Assembly: GCA_016937135.1 (NCBI GenBank) | Contig: JAFGWO010000072.1 | Coordinates: 1-13,487, forward strand | DNA from: Pseudomonadota bacterium | GTDB taxonomy: Bacteria > BMS3Abin14 | Length of the DNA stretch: 13,487 bases | Direction: 5' to 3' | In this document: piece by piece, positions 1-6,691 of the stretch | Numbering within the stretch: the first letter of the stretch is position 1 | Layout: the number at the start of each line of letters is the position of its first letter | Program-made: the position numbers and the translations under genes | Notes under the pieces: model-generated | Seen by the model: the letters and a program-made list of their open reading frames with translations, nothing else | Databases searched by the model: none | What the model was told of the DNA's origin: nothing

Positions 1-710
1 CCGAGCTGGAAGGCCAGGAGCTCCCCGAATCGCATCCGGTCGTGCCAGGGGGTCTGACCCTCGTTGAGGGCCTCGATGTCCTGATCCGGAGGAGGCCCAT
101 GAAGGGTCGATACCGATGTCTCCAGGTCAGGCAGGTTCCACTCTCCAAGGACTTTTTCCGGGATCCACTCCTTAAGGCTTTTTCCGCTTCTTTCAAGGGC
201 CGAGGAGACGGCCTTTCTCACCAGCCTCTGGCCGAGCCCTTCGGCCAGGGGATAGATGGGGATGATGCCGAAATCGTCCCAGTTCTGAGCCGGGGCAACT
301 TCCGGGTGATGCATCTCCGGCTTCCCGGCAAAAAAAGCCACCTTTCCGGTAGCCAGGACAGCCGTTCCGGGGGGAAACCTCCGCTCGAGGTTTTCCTTGA
401 GCCACTTTCCGTAATGGAACCACTTCAGGACAAGGAGGCCCCTCCCGTCCGTCAAAAGCATTTCCAGGACCTTGCTTCTCCTGAAACCCTTTTCGCCCAG
501 GGAAAAAACCTCGCCCCGAACCACCGAAAACCTGCCCGGAACCAGTTCGGAAATGCTCTTAAGTGCGGTCCTGTCCTCGTATGCCCTGGGGAGGAGAAAG
601 AGGAGGTCCTGGATGCTTTTTATCCCGAGGGACCGGAAACGGCCAGCCGTTTTAGCCCCGATCCCTTCCAGGGCAGTCAGCGGGGCAGCAGCATGAGGAT
701 CCAAATACAC
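1..710 (-). CDS. recG: ATP-dependent DNA helicase RecG, N-terminal part (runs off left edge)
   Basis: RecG is a double-stranded DNA translocase that reverses stalled replication forks and processes branched recombination intermediates. About 236 residues are visible, covering the N-terminal region and the wedge (OB-fold) domain that splits the fork arms. Recognisable parts are LEGIGAKTAGRF followed by LGIKSIQDLLFLLPRAYEDR (about residues 14-47), which matches the RecG opening. The wedge strands follow, then IPIYPLAEGLGQ, and LHGPPPDQDIEALNEGQ, and finally RMRFGELLAFQL at the window edge. The helicase motor domains lie outside the window. No in-frame ATG exists near the front. GTG at 710 and TTG at 704 are the best starts, and AAGG at 712-709 sits 5 bases before the TTG. 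The frame also stays open upstream inside the DUF1858 gene, so the start is uncertain. The family call is firm. Confidence 0.9.
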   Translation of the reverse strand, partial: MYLDPHAAAPLTALEGIGAKTAGRFRSLGIKSIQDLLFLLPRAYEDRTALKSISELVPGRFSVVRGEVFSLGEKGFRRSKVLEMLLTDGRGLLVLKWFHYGKWLKENLERRFPPGTAVLATGKVAFFAGKPEMHHPEVAPAQNWDDFGIIPIYPLAEGLGQRLVRKAVSSALERSGKSLKEWIPEKVLGEWNLPDLETSVSTLHGPPPDQDIEALNEGQTPWHDRMRFGELLAFQL

Positions 711-724
711 CTTCGAGACGGGCT

Positions 725-931
725 CTATGTTCTTGCCTTGAGCGCTTTGTTCAGGTCCTCCACCAGCTGGTCGACATTTATCCCGTGAGCGACCGCACCG
801 TATTCGATGGACTCCGCTTCGGCCCCCAGGCAGCCGAAACAATTCATCCCGTATTTTCGGAAAACCTTTACTGTGTCCGGATAAGCCCTTAAAACCTCAT
901 TGAAGGTCATGTCCTTCCTGATTTTATCCAT
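725..931 (-). CDS. DUF1858 small redox-disulfide-like protein
   Basis: This 68-residue protein belongs to the DUF1858 family (also described as the hybrid-cluster-protein-associated redox disulfide domain), whose biochemical function is not established. What shows it: KDMTFNEVLRAYPDT at the start, then FRKYGMNCFGCLGAEAESIE, with a CxxC pair at Cys31 and Cys34, and a closing helix VDQLVEDLNKAL. The whole protein is one domain, with no signal peptide or membrane segment, so it is probably cytoplasmic. ATG at 931 was chosen because GAGG lies 8 bases upstream and the family begins here; the in-frame extension to 1009 would add a proline/phenylalanine-rich stretch unlike the family. It ends 14 bases before the likely recG start, so the two are probably co-transcribed. 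A direct role in RecG function is not implied. Confidence 0.85.
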   Translation of the reverse strand: MDKIRKDMTFNEVLRAYPDTVKVFRKYGMNCFGCLGAEAESIEYGAVAHGINVDQLVEDLNKALKART

Positions 932-1152
932 GGCCAAACCTCGCTGAAAAAGGAAAAGGAGAAAGGGAAGGGGGGAAGGCGCACCTTGCGGACGATCCTG
1001 GGGCGACAAGGCAATTTCCCTTTTTCCCTTAGCCGGTGTCCCTTTAGCCTGCTTTACGGTGTTGCATTTTATATCGGTTTATGTTAGCAATTCAGGTCTT
1101 TTCCCGCAACAGCAAAGGCGCAGGGAAAAGGGATCTCAAGGAGGAGACCATC

Positions 1153-1344
1153 ATGTCACGGACATGCGATCTTTGTGGAAAAGGCCCATCCATAGGCAAT
1201 AACGTCAGCCATGCTCACAACAAGACGAAACGCCGGTTTCTGCCCAACCTTCAAACCGTGAGGATCAAGGACGGAAATCAGATTCGCAAAGCGTCTCTCT
1301 GCACCCGGTGCATCCGAAGCGGAAAGTACGAAAAAGCGGATTAA
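1153..1344 (+). CDS. rpmB: 50S ribosomal protein L28 (bL28)
   Basis: bL28 is a small large-subunit ribosomal protein. The 63-residue product opens with the typical [29 protein letters not shown] segment, followed by KRRFLPNLQ and a C-terminal CTRCIRSGK. It is the zinc-binding (C+) form: Cys5 and Cys8 pair with Cys50 and Cys53 as two CxxC knuckles. Zinc-free paralogs used under zinc limitation lack these. ATG at 1153 has a strong ribosome site, AAGGAGG at 1138-1144, 8 bases upstream. An in-frame start at 1081 is ignored because it lies upstream of this site and adds non-homologous residues. It is the only plus-strand gene in the window, divergent from the DUF1858-recG pair and convergent with ridA. 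Confidence 0.97.
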   Translation: MSRTCDLCGKGPSIGNNVSHAHNKTKRRFLPNLQTVRIKDGNQIRKASLCTRCIRSGKYEKAD

Positions 1345-1365
1345 AAGAATATCGAATAACGTATT

Positions 1366-1389
1366 GAAAACACGGGTTTCCTGGTTTTC
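1366..1389. terminator. Weak hairpin between convergent rpmB and ridA
   Basis: GAAAAC at 1366-1371 and GTTTTC at 1384-1389 form an imperfect hairpin in the 86-base space between the two stop codons. Because the arms are A-rich on the left and T-rich on the right, it could act as a bidirectional terminator for the convergent genes. The stem is short and interrupted by mismatches, so this is only a candidate. Confidence 0.3.
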
Positions 1390-1430
1390 CTTTCTCAGGC
1401 TTTAATCCCGCGATTCTCAATCCGGAATTT

Positions 1431-1838
1431 TCACCCTTCCACCCACGCCCGGTTCTTTTTCCTCGCCGCGATGGCGGCTATTTCTATCCTTGCCCCCATG
1501 GGCAGGGAAGACACCTCGACGGTTACCCTTGCCGGAGGTTCCTCCGGAAAAACTCCGGACAGGTAGGCATTGACCTTGGGGAAAACCGCCATATCCGTCA
1601 GGAACACATCCAGCCTGAGGATCTGCGCCAGTCCGCTTCCCCCGGCCTCAAGGATGCCCTCCAGGTTCCGGACAACCATCGCCGCCTCGGCGACAATGTC
1701 CCCTTCCACGAGTTTTCCTGCAGCCGGGTCCAGGGCTATCTGGCCGGCGCAAAAAAGGATTTCCCCGAAAGTGATCCCCTGGCTGTAGGGACCAACGGGC
1801 GCCGGCGCTTTATCAGTTTTTACCACCCCTCTTGCCAT
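1431..1838 (-). CDS. ridA: RidA family reactive intermediate/imine deaminase
   Basis: RidA (YjgF/YER057c/UK114 family) hydrolyses the reactive enamine/imine intermediates released by PLP enzymes such as threonine dehydratase, protecting PLP enzymes from damage; it acts in the cytoplasm as a trimer. The 135-residue product shows the family pattern: APAPVGPYSQG near the start (Tyr18), FCAGQIALDP, the N in KVNAYL (Asn90), and PPARVTVEVSSLPMGARIEIAAIA with the substrate-binding Arg104 and Glu119. The cysteine found next to this arginine in E. coli RidA is Thr106 here, a change also seen in other family members. About eight residues extend past the usual C-terminus. It is last in the rel gene cluster, 81 bases after the rel stop. 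The start has a purine-rich AGGAAAAGG stretch just upstream. Confidence 0.93.
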   Translation of the reverse strand: MARGVVKTDKAPAPVGPYSQGITFGEILFCAGQIALDPAAGKLVEGDIVAEAAMVVRNLEGILEAGGSGLAQILRLDVFLTDMAVFPKVNAYLSGVFPEEPPARVTVEVSSLPMGARIEIAAIAARKKNRAWVEG

Positions 1839-1919
1839 ATCCTTTTCCTTTCTTCCTTATCCCCTGGAAGGCAGGGCCGACGAGGTTAAAAATCCCCTCC
1901 CAACGAAATTCCAGGGCGG

Positions 1920-4082
1920 CTACCGGGTCCGCAGGCGCTCGACGGAGATGACCCCGCTCAGGCCCGAGAGACTGTTTAGCAGGTCCCGAAGCTGCCGGAC
2001 ATCCTGAACCTCCACCTCGAAATTGTTGATGGCCTTGTCATCCGAACTGGTCCGGATGTCCGCGTGGGTGATATTGATGTTTTTCGAGGAGATCAGGCCG
2101 GTTATCTCGGACAGGATCCCCTTGACATCCTCGGAGGTCACCCTTATCCGGACGGTCCGCGGGATCTTGATTTTCTCATCCCAGTGAATATCCACGATCC
2201 TGTCCCGGTCATAGCGGGCCGCTTCGATGTTGGGACAGTCCACGGTGTGGACGGAAATCCCGCGCCCCCTCGTGACGATCCCTACAACATCGTCGCCGGG
2301 GAGGGGATTGCAGCAGTGGGCAAACCGTACCATGAGGTCCTCAACCCCATCCACGACAATTCCCTCCCGCCGCGCCTTTTCCCGGGATTTTCTGGCGAGG
2401 GTGAGGGTTTCCTCCTGCTCCCCGAGGATCTTTTCAAGCTCCTCCTCGGAAAAGAGGCGTGTCATTACCTGCCTCGGAGAGTACTTCCCGAACCCGACGG
2501 TTGCGATAAGATCCTCGACCTTGTGGAAACCGAATCCGGTGGCGGCCTTTTCCATCGCCTCCGTTTTCCTCATCTTTTTCAGGGTGGACCCCATCCGCCT
2601 GAGTTCCCTGTCGAGGAGTTCCTCCCCGATCTTGAGGCTCCTCTCCCTCTCCTCCTTCTTGATGAACGCCCGGATCTTGGATTTCGCGCTGCTTGTGACC
2701 GCGATCTTGAGCCAGTCCTTGCTTGGCTTGTGGCCCTTGGATGTGATGATCTCGAGGACATCCCCGTTTTTTATCACGTACTTTAAGGGCACCATGCGGC
2801 CGTTGACTTTGGCCCCCACGCACTGGTTCCCGACGTCGGTGTGGATGCTGTATGCAAAATCGATGGGAGTGGCGCCCAGGGGAAACTCCTTAACCTCCCC
2901 CTTGGGGGTGAAAACGTAGACCTCATCAGGGTAAAGGTCCGTACGGACCGTTTCCATGAGTTCCCTGGGATCCTCAACCTCCTTCAATTCCTCGAGGATG
3001 TGCTTGAACCACTTGAACCGCTTCATCTCCTCATCGGGCTGCGATTCGTCGCCGGTCTTGTACCTCCAGTGGGACGCGATCCCGTCCTCCGCCGTCTGAT
3101 GCATCTCCCGCGTCCTGATCTGGATCTCCATCCTTTCCCCGATGGGCCCGATGACCGTCGTATGCAGGGACTGGTATCTGTTGGACTTGGGGACGCCGAT
3201 GTAATCCTTGAAGCGGCCGGGAATGGGTTTGAATATGGAATGGATGATGCCGAGGACGCCGTAGCAGTCCCGGATGCTCTTCACGATGATCCGAAAGGCG
3301 ATGAGGTCATAGATCTGTTCGAAGGGAAGCCCCTGGCGCTGCATCTTGTTGTAGAGGCTCCAGAGATTTTTGGTCCTCCCGGTGACTTCGCCGTTGATGG
3401 AGTGCTCGTTGAGCACCTTGGTCAGGATGCCGATGACCTTTTCGATATAGGCATCGTATTCCTTCCTTCGCTGGATGACCTTTTGCCTCAAGGTTCGGTA
3501 GGCTTCGGGATAAAGGTACTGGAAGGAAAGGTCCTCCAGCTCGGCCTGGATCCAGGAGATCCCCAGGCGGTTCGCCAGGGGCGCGTAGATTTCCAGGGTC
3601 TCCTGGGCTATCTTGGCCTGTTTCTCGGGATCGAGATGCTGAAGGGTCCTCATGTTGTGCAGACGGTCGGCCAGCTTGACCATGATCACCCGGATGTCCT
3701 GCGCCATCGAGATCATCATGCGGCGCAGGTTCTCGGCCTGACGCTGGACCTTCGTTTTGAATTCGAGCTGGCTGATCTTGGTCAGGCCGTCGACGAGGAA
3801 GGCAATCTCCTCATTGAAGCTGGCGGCCAGATCCTCCCGGGTGATATCGGTATCCTCAACCGTGTCATGAAGAAAACCCGCCACGATCGTGGTGACGTCC
3901 ATCTTCATGTCGGCCAGGATGTCGGCCACCTGGAGGGGATGGGTCAGGTAGGGCTCCCCGGATTGTCTGACGTGTCCGGCATGGGCCTTGGCGGAAAAGA
4001 CGTAGGCCCTGTTGATGAGTTCCAGATCCGCTTTCTGGTTATACCCCCTCACCTTCTCGAGGATATCGCCAATCCTGATCAT
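1920..4082 (-). CDS. rel: Bifunctional (p)ppGpp synthetase/hydrolase (Rel/SpoT, RSH long form)
   Basis: This enzyme transfers pyrophosphate from ATP to GDP/GTP to make (p)ppGpp and also hydrolyses it, setting the stringent response. The 720 residues hold the full long-RSH layout. The hydrolase HD domain (about 20-170) has its metal and catalytic residues: LTH near 48, HD at 72-73 and ED at 76-77. The synthetase domain (about 220-345) has GRTKNLWSLYNKM, PGRFKDYIG and the catalytic EIQIRT (Glu319). A TGS domain (about 385-447), a helical region, a HCCNPLPGD conserved-cysteine (zinc-finger-like) domain near 588-616 and a C-terminal ACT domain (about 643-719) follow. The RFKD motif (290-293) is the RxKD form typical of bifunctional enzymes, whereas synthetase-only RelA has ExDD. 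With both active sites intact it is probably the genome's main RSH. It lies 92 bases after rpoZ. The upstream ribosome site is weak (AGGG, 10 bases away). Confidence 0.97.
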   Translation of the reverse strand: MIRIGDILEKVRGYNQKADLELINRAYVFSAKAHAGHVRQSGEPYLTHPLQVADILADMKMDVTTIVAGFLHDTVEDTDITREDLAASFNEEIAFLVDGLTKISQLEFKTKVQRQAENLRRMMISMAQDIRVIMVKLADRLHNMRTLQHLDPEKQAKIAQETLEIYAPLANRLGISWIQAELEDLSFQYLYPEAYRTLRQKVIQRRKEYDAYIEKVIGILTKVLNEHSINGEVTGRTKNLWSLYNKMQRQGLPFEQIYDLIAFRIIVKSIRDCYGVLGIIHSIFKPIPGRFKDYIGVPKSNRYQSLHTTVIGPIGERMEIQIRTREMHQTAEDGIASHWRYKTGDESQPDEEMKRFKWFKHILEELKEVEDPRELMETVRTDLYPDEVYVFTPKGEVKEFPLGATPIDFAYSIHTDVGNQCVGAKVNGRMVPLKYVIKNGDVLEIITSKGHKPSKDWLKIAVTSSAKSKIRAFIKKEERERSLKIGEELLDRELRRMGSTLKKMRKTEAMEKAATGFGFHKVEDLIATVGFGKYSPRQVMTRLFSEEELEKILGEQEETLTLARKSREKARREGIVVDGVEDLMVRFAHCCNPLPGDDVVGIVTRGRGISVHTVDCPNIEAARYDRDRIVDIHWDEKIKIPRTVRIRVTSEDVKGILSEITGLISSKNINITHADIRTSSDDKAINNFEVEVQDVRQLRDLLNSLSGLSGVISVERLRTR

Positions 4083-4121
4083 TAGAGAAATGCCCTGTCA
4101 TTTAAACAGCGATAAAGAAAT

Positions 4122-4167
4122 CCCGCGGAAAAACCCGGCATGCCGGTTAAGGAAAATCATCCGCGGG
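4122..4167 (-). terminator. Nested inverted repeat between rpoZ and rel (candidate terminator/attenuator)
   Basis: The outer arms CCCGCGGA (4122-4129) and TCCGCGGG (4160-4167) are perfectly complementary over 8 bases. Inside lies the perfect palindrome CCGGCATGCCGG (4135-4146). Read on the minus strand, the inner hairpin is AACCGG-CATG-CCGGGTT followed by a short T run, as in an intrinsic terminator. The structure starts 7 bases after the rpoZ stop and ends 39 bases before the rel start, so it could partly terminate or protect the upstream mRNA and set rel expression apart from gmk-rpoZ. Confidence 0.5.
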
Positions 4168-4174
4168 TAAAAGA

Positions 4175-4510
4175 TCAATACACCCTGGGAAGGTCCGCCA
4201 AGGCGGCATCATCCTCCGGGCCTTCTTCAATCTGGAGCAGCGCGTCCCGTTCGCGGGCCTCCATGAGCGCTTTTTCCCTCAGGATTTTCCGGGCGGCGCG
4301 AATCTGGTTCATCTCCTCAATGGAAGCGGGAACGACGGCTTTTCTGGCAATCTCTTCCAAAGCGATCACGACGGGTTTGGTGGTCTGGCTGCTGTCGACC
4401 AGAGGCCGGTCGCCTTCATTGATCTCCCTGGCCCTTGCGACCGCCATCATGGTCAGATGGAACCGGTTGGGGTACAGATTCAGGCTTTTCTCCATGGTCT
4501 CTAACTTCAT
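4175..4510 (-). CDS. rpoZ: DNA-directed RNA polymerase omega subunit
   Basis: Omega assists folding and assembly of the beta-prime subunit into RNA polymerase and, in proteobacteria, forms part of one ppGpp-binding site. The 111-residue product carries the family signature NLYPNRFHLTMMAVARARE (about 11-29), then a REINEGDRPLV stretch and TTKPVVIALEEIA (about 43-55). The C-terminal half is an acidic helical tail (RAARKILREKALMEARER) that varies among species. ATG at 4510 lies 6 bases after the gmk stop. GGAGG, 11 bases upstream, overlaps the end of gmk, which suggests translational coupling. A second in-frame ATG five codons in (MEKSLN) is possible. The gmk-rpoZ-rel order is common in bacteria. 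Confidence 0.95.
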   Translation of the reverse strand: MKLETMEKSLNLYPNRFHLTMMAVARAREINEGDRPLVDSSQTTKPVVIALEEIARKAVVPASIEEMNQIRAARKILREKALMEARERDALLQIEEGPEDDAALADLPRVY

Positions 4511-4516
4511 ATTGAA

Positions 4517-5152
4517 TTAGTCCTCCCGTTCGTGGTCAGGGGCCGCTTTCCTGGAGATCCGGCATCTTTCGGAAACGATGATGGACCTGACGGCATCGAC
4601 GGCCCCTTCCAGTTCATTGTTGATGACAGCATAGTCGTATTCCGAAATGGTAGCAAGCTCTCCCCTGGCGGCCTGGATCCTCTTTTGCAGATGCTCCGGG
4701 GCCTCCGTCCCCCTTTGCCTGAGCCGTTTTTCCTGTTCCTCTTCCCCCGGCAGGAGAAGGAATATCAGGACAGCATCGGGTCTTTTCCTCCGGACCTGAA
4801 GGCCTCCCTGGACATCGATATCCAGGATCACGTCCTTCGCGCCGGACCCGGGACCCGGAACTTCGGACTTCGAGGTCCCGTAGCGGTGTCCGTAGACCTG
4901 AGCCCATTCCAGAAACCCCTCCTGATCCACCATATCCGTGAACTCCTGTTCCGAGATGAAATGGTAGTCGGCCCCGTTTCGCTCCCCTGACCTTGGCTCC
5001 CTTGTCGTATGGCTGATGGAGAGACGAAGGTCGGGTATCGCCCGCACAAGGTGGTTGATTATCGTCGTTTTCCCTCCCCCGGAAACCGAAGAGAGGACAA
5101 AAAGGATCCCCTTGCCGGTGCGGCCGTTGTCCGTGATCTTCGCAAAGTCCAT
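4517..5152 (-). CDS. gmk: Guanylate kinase
   Basis: Guanylate kinase phosphorylates GMP (or dGMP) to GDP (dGDP) with ATP and supplies the guanine nucleotides for RNA, DNA and (p)ppGpp. From ATG at 5152 the product has 211 residues, the usual length. The P-loop SSVSGGGKT is at about 21-29. The GMP-binding segment SISHTTREPRSGE is at about 45-57, with YHFIS after it. GFLEWAQVYGHRYGTS (about 79-94) and VILDIDVQGG (about 108-117) follow, and the lid/arginine region EKRLRQRGTE is near 141-150. ATG at 5152 has GAGGG 5 bases upstream. An alternative ATG at 5209 overlaps the yicC stop as ATGA and would give 230 residues with a non-homologous 19-residue lead. I prefer 5152 for its ribosome site and length, but coupling at 5209 is possible. 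Confidence 0.95.
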   Translation of the reverse strand: MDFAKITDNGRTGKGILFVLSSVSGGGKTTIINHLVRAIPDLRLSISHTTREPRSGERNGADYHFISEQEFTDMVDQEGFLEWAQVYGHRYGTSKSEVPGPGSGAKDVILDIDVQGGLQVRRKRPDAVLIFLLLPGEEEQEKRLRQRGTEAPEHLQKRIQAARGELATISEYDYAVINNELEGAVDAVRSIIVSERCRISRKAAPDHERED

Positions 5153-5205
5153 GAAATCCCTCGATCCCGATTTCCCCGTCCGGATTCCCAAAAGGGATTG
5201 GGGAA

Positions 5206-6093
5206 TCATTCGATATTCTGGATCTGTTCCCTCACCTTTTCCATGTCGGTCTTGAAATCCACGACGATGCCCGAGATCTCCGGATGGGAAGATTTCGAAC
5301 CGATGGTATTGATCTCCCTTTGCATTTCCTGGAGGAGAAAATCCATCCGCCGACCCACCGCGCCTCCGGAGGAAAGGGCCATCCGGAAAGCGGCCAGGTG
5401 GGTCTTCAGGCGGGTGATCTCCTCCGTAACGTCGCTTTTCTGGGCCAGGATGGCGATCTCGGCCTCCAGCCGCTGGGGGTCTATCTGACTTCCTGTGTTC
5501 ACGCTTTCGAGGAAGCTTTCCAGCTGCCGCCGGACGCGATCGGGGACCTGAGGGGCAATCCCCTCGATCCGCGAAACCTTCTCTTCCAGCTCCCCGACCC
5601 GTGACACAAGATCCGAACCAAGGGCCTGTCCTTCTGTCCTCCGGTGAGCCACCATCCGCTCCAGGGCCTCCGCTGCTGTATCCAGGATCGCCTGTCCCAT
5701 CTCCTCCGGGATCTCCGTATCCCTGGTGTTGATGATCTCCCCCACGGCAAGGATATGCTCAAGGCGGACGGTGTCCCCCAGCATCGAAGCCACTTCGGCC
5801 AGACCCTGGGCCACCTCCCCGGCCCGTTTCCGATCGATGCGAAAATCCGGGGCCGCGCTCTCGCAGGAAAGAAACACCTCCACTTTCCCCCGGGAAACCC
5901 TGTCTCGGACAAGCCTTCTAACCTCGGGTTCCAGAAACAGGATCCCCTTCGGGGAGCGGACGGCGATCTCGAGATATCGATGGTTCAGTGAGCGGACTTC
6001 AACCGTCACACGGCCCCAGGGGAATTCACCCGCCCCGCGGCCATAACCCGTCATGCTGAGGACGGACACCTGGATCTCTTTACTTTTTGCCAT
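5206..6093 (-). CDS. yicC: YicC family endoribonuclease
   Basis: YicC proteins (UPF0701) are conserved RNases; the E. coli member has been reported as an endoribonuclease affecting small RNA turnover. The 295-residue product has the diagnostic ends: LSMTGYGRG near the start, followed by TVEVRSLNHRYLE and SRGKVEVFLS, and at the C-terminus QKSDVTEEITRLKTH, GRRMDFLLQEMQREINTI, SKSSHPEIS and the closing REQIQNIE. The middle is helical, as in the family. ATG at 6093 (MAKSKEIQ) was chosen because GGGA lies 6 bases upstream; ATG at 6105, four codons earlier, is nearly as good. The much longer open frame to 6264 is rejected because it overlaps the DUF4416 gene and has no homology. Its stop overlaps the alternative gmk ATG. 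yicC-gmk adjacency is very common. Confidence 0.95.
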   Translation of the reverse strand: MAKSKEIQVSVLSMTGYGRGAGEFPWGRVTVEVRSLNHRYLEIAVRSPKGILFLEPEVRRLVRDRVSRGKVEVFLSCESAAPDFRIDRKRAGEVAQGLAEVASMLGDTVRLEHILAVGEIINTRDTEIPEEMGQAILDTAAEALERMVAHRRTEGQALGSDLVSRVGELEEKVSRIEGIAPQVPDRVRRQLESFLESVNTGSQIDPQRLEAEIAILAQKSDVTEEITRLKTHLAAFRMALSSGGAVGRRMDFLLQEMQREINTIGSKSSHPEISGIVVDFKTDMEKVREQIQNIE

Positions 6094-6157
6094 TTTCAGT
6101 CCCATCCTGTCCCCGGCGTCTTTCGGCCCGGATATATTGGATCCTGAACACGGATCC

Positions 6158-6691
6158 CTATCCGGGGGCAACCATTCCTTCGAGAAGATCCCCCCGGACA
6201 TCGCCCAGAAATTTCTGCACCCGGTCATCCCGATAGTCGGGGTAGGTCCACGGCATGCATTCAAAACGTCCCTTGCCGAGCATCAAGGTCAGATCCCCGA
6301 AGATGCCCTTCGAAAGATAGATCCTGTGGCTGTAGGGCTTCGTGGTAGCCAGAACCAGGGATTCGGGGGTCAGGAGGCCGGGATCGAGGTTGATGGCCCT
6401 TTTCCCTTCTCTTGCCAGTTGGCGTTCTATCCTGTTCGTCCCCAGCTTGGCCTCCGCCAAAGCCCCCCTTGGGAAAGGCCTGGAAAAGGCCCAGAAACAT
6501 CGATTCACGCCCTGCCCCATCTCCTTTTCGTAGTAATCCGTGTAGTCCACAAAGGAAATCGTTTCGCTCCGCCGGTAAACGGGCCCGAAAAGGAAAGAAA
6601 CCCTCTTCTCGGCGTCAAGGAGAACCCCGGCCTGGGTAAAGAGGACACCCATGACCAGTCTTCCCGGAGAGGGGGCCTTTTCAATCCTCAT
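6158..6691 (-). CDS. DUF4416 family protein
   Basis: The product has 177 residues and matches my memory of the DUF4416 family, whose function is unknown. Visible landmarks are GVLFTQAG near the start, FLFGPVYRRSE (about 33-43), FVDYTDYYEKEMGQGVNRCF (about 47-66), KLGTNRIERQLA (about 82-93), KRAINLDPGLLTPESLVLATTK (about 97-118), HRIYLSKGIFGDLTLML (about 122-138) and the aromatic WTYPDYRDD (148-156). No membrane segment or signal peptide is seen, so it is probably cytoplasmic. ATG at 6691 lies inside the end of the upstream TPR-receiver gene, overlapping it by 11 bases, with GGGA 9 bases upstream. This suggests translational coupling. The longer open frame to 6775 is rejected because it lacks family similarity. 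The yicC start lies 64 bases downstream. Conserved polar residues (N, R, D, H) suggest an enzyme or ligand-binding fold, but this is a guess. Confidence 0.8.
   Translation of the reverse strand: MRIEKAPSPGRLVMGVLFTQAGVLLDAEKRVSFLFGPVYRRSETISFVDYTDYYEKEMGQGVNRCFWAFSRPFPRGALAEAKLGTNRIERQLAREGKRAINLDPGLLTPESLVLATTKPYSHRIYLSKGIFGDLTLMLGKGRFECMPWTYPDYRDDRVQKFLGDVRGDLLEGMVAPG

Noticed and set aside
42..788. A 248-codon plus-strand open frame at the left edge
   Set aside because: It lies opposite recG and DUF1858, which are clearly recognisable on the minus strand. The translated product has no recognisable motif and fits the mirror effect of GC-rich codon use.
2841..4085. A 414-codon plus-strand open frame opposite rel
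   Set aside because: The minus strand encodes every domain of a full-length Rel enzyme here. The plus-strand product has no domain pattern and no ribosome site was evident.
6094..6264. An N-terminal extension of YicC of 57 codons
   Set aside because: It overlaps the end of the DUF4416 gene and has no YicC similarity; the family starts at about MTGYG.
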